Source: SM23-62 sp964575235
GTDB lineage: Bacteria; Bacteroidota; Bacteroidia; Bacteroidales; SM23-62
Direction: 5' to 3'
Assembly: GCA_964575235.1 (NCBI GenBank)
Contig: CAZNQG010000050.1
Location: forward strand, 1-24,339
DNA length: 24,339 nt
In this document: positions 23,665 to 24,339 of the stretch, one piece after another
Layout: each line of letters starts with the position of its first letter
Numbering within the stretch: position 1 is the first letter of the stretch
Program-made: the position numbers and the translations under genes
Notes under the pieces: generated by a model
Database searches by the model: none
Seen by the model: the letters and a program-made list of their open reading frames with translations, nothing else
What the model was told of the DNA's origin: nothing

Positions 23665-24339
23665 ATGAAAAAATTAGCATATATTCTGTTCGCCGTTCCG
23701 CTGATCGTGGCAAGCTGCAGCAGGGACCCCATTGCAGATTTCTTCGTTTCGCGGAACATCGTCGATGTAGGAGAGGCCGTGTACTTCACCAACAATTCGA
23801 TGGACGCCGATAATTTTGAATGGGACTTCGGGGATGGCACCCGGACCAATTCTTACGATGCCAGCCATATATATACCCATGAAGGCACCTACATAGTCAC
23901 CCTGTTTGCATACAAGGGGCGGCATTCGGTCGACAAGGCAACGACCACCATCAACGTACTGTACCCGACCAGCCTGGAGGTCATCGTACTGGAATTCTAT
24001 GAGGAATATGCAGTGCAGGATGCCAGCGTAATTCTGTACAACTCGCTGGACGACTGGATCGACGAGTACAATCCCCTGGTCGAGGGATTTACCAACCAGT
24101 ATGGAGAGGTAATCTTCAGCAACCTGAATTCCCAGCGCTACTACATCGACGTATGGGAAGAGTTTCACCACAACTACTGGCTTGCCGAGGAAGACGTCGG
24201 GTTCATCCAGACACCCGTGCTGGTCGCCAACGAGCTGAACACCTTCTACGCCTATGTTGATTACGACGACGGTAGTCTGAAGAGTTCCAGCGGGCGGGAC
24301 CGGAGCGTTATGAAGCTTCGGAAACTGGAGCCGGTTGAC
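23665..24339 (+). CDS. PKD-domain lipoprotein (3' end outside window)
   Basis: The frame is open from the ATG at 23665 to the right edge (225 codons, no stop). Residues 1-18 (MKKLAYILFAVPLIVASC) form a lipoprotein signal with lipobox Cys18. A PKD domain follows at about 24-93, with the hallmark FEWDFGDGTRT near 51-61 and SHIYTHEGTYIVTL near 68-81. Residues about 96-165 (SLEVIVLEFYEEYAVQDASV, then EGFTNQYGEVIFSNLNSQRYYIDVW) resemble the beta-sandwich carboxypeptidase-regulatory/transthyretin-like fold seen in surface proteins. PKD domains mediate protein or glycan contacts on exported proteins. The function is unknown, but a surface-exposed or periplasmic lipid-anchored adhesion or scaffold role would fit. 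The 178-base spacer before it shows no convincing promoter or terminator. Confidence 0.85.
   Translation, partial: MKKLAYILFAVPLIVASCSRDPIADFFVSRNIVDVGEAVYFTNNSMDADNFEWDFGDGTRTNSYDASHIYTHEGTYIVTLFAYKGRHSVDKATTTINVLYPTSLEVIVLEFYEEYAVQDASVILYNSLDDWIDEYNPLVEGFTNQYGEVIFSNLNSQRYYIDVWEEFHHNYWLAEEDVGFIQTPVLVANELNTFYAYVDYDDGSLKSSSGRDRSVMKLRKLEPVD

Overview
The window is a gene-dense piece of a Bacteroidota chromosome, most likely from the class Bacteroidia. Four things point there: an archaeal/eukaryotic-type prolyl-tRNA synthetase, an upstream TAnnTTTG promoter box, long signal peptidases encoded in tandem with dapB, and outer-membrane proteins and lipoproteins of Bacteroidota type. There are no tRNA or rRNA genes, no CRISPR array and no insertion sequence. 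No gap between genes exceeds about 200 bases.

Layout from left to right. Positions 1-4501 hold a minus-strand cluster: proS, a conserved protein of unknown function, an Omp85-like outer-membrane protein (TTG start), and the 5' end of tilS at the left edge. Positions 4652-7877 (plus) carry a Tyr/Gly/Trp-rich and then Ser/Arg-rich low-complexity lipoprotein and a FadL/OmpP1-like barrel. Positions 7971-11379 (minus) form a tightly packed operon, larC-larE-larB-wbqC, in which three genes make the nickel-pincer nucleotide (NPN) cofactor and the fourth is a WbqC-family protein. Diverging from it at 11575-14213 (plus) are a Tat-exported DUF362 protein and a large membrane polyferredoxin that looks like a NapH-NapG fusion. 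Positions 14269-17829 (minus) hold dapB and two tandem long signal peptidase I genes. Positions 17931-21151 (minus) hold the thrS-infC-rpmI-rplT translation operon, closed by a strong intrinsic terminator. On the plus strand follow a dipeptidyl-peptidase IV-like protease (21315-23486) and a PKD-domain lipoprotein that runs off the right edge.

The most interesting part is 8620-14213. The NPN assembly genes are present without the lactate racemase LarA, the usual client of the cofactor. They diverge from a Tat-signal DUF362 protein that has no visible iron-sulfur ligands. Tat export of a protein without Fe-S motifs suggests some other cofactor loaded in the cytoplasm. The DUF362 protein carries a His-x9-Lys-x12-His pattern that resembles, by eye, the H174/K184/H200 cofactor site of LarA. 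With the downstream polyferredoxin this could be an undescribed exported redox system using the nickel-pincer cofactor. That is a hypothesis, not a demonstration.

Two further anomalies concern translation genes. thrS is split by a one-base frameshift in an A3G3 run, and adding one base gives a normal 648-residue enzyme. infC appears to start at an AUA codon 8 nt after a strong AAGGAGG. That would parallel the AUU start used for IF-3 autoregulation in E. coli.
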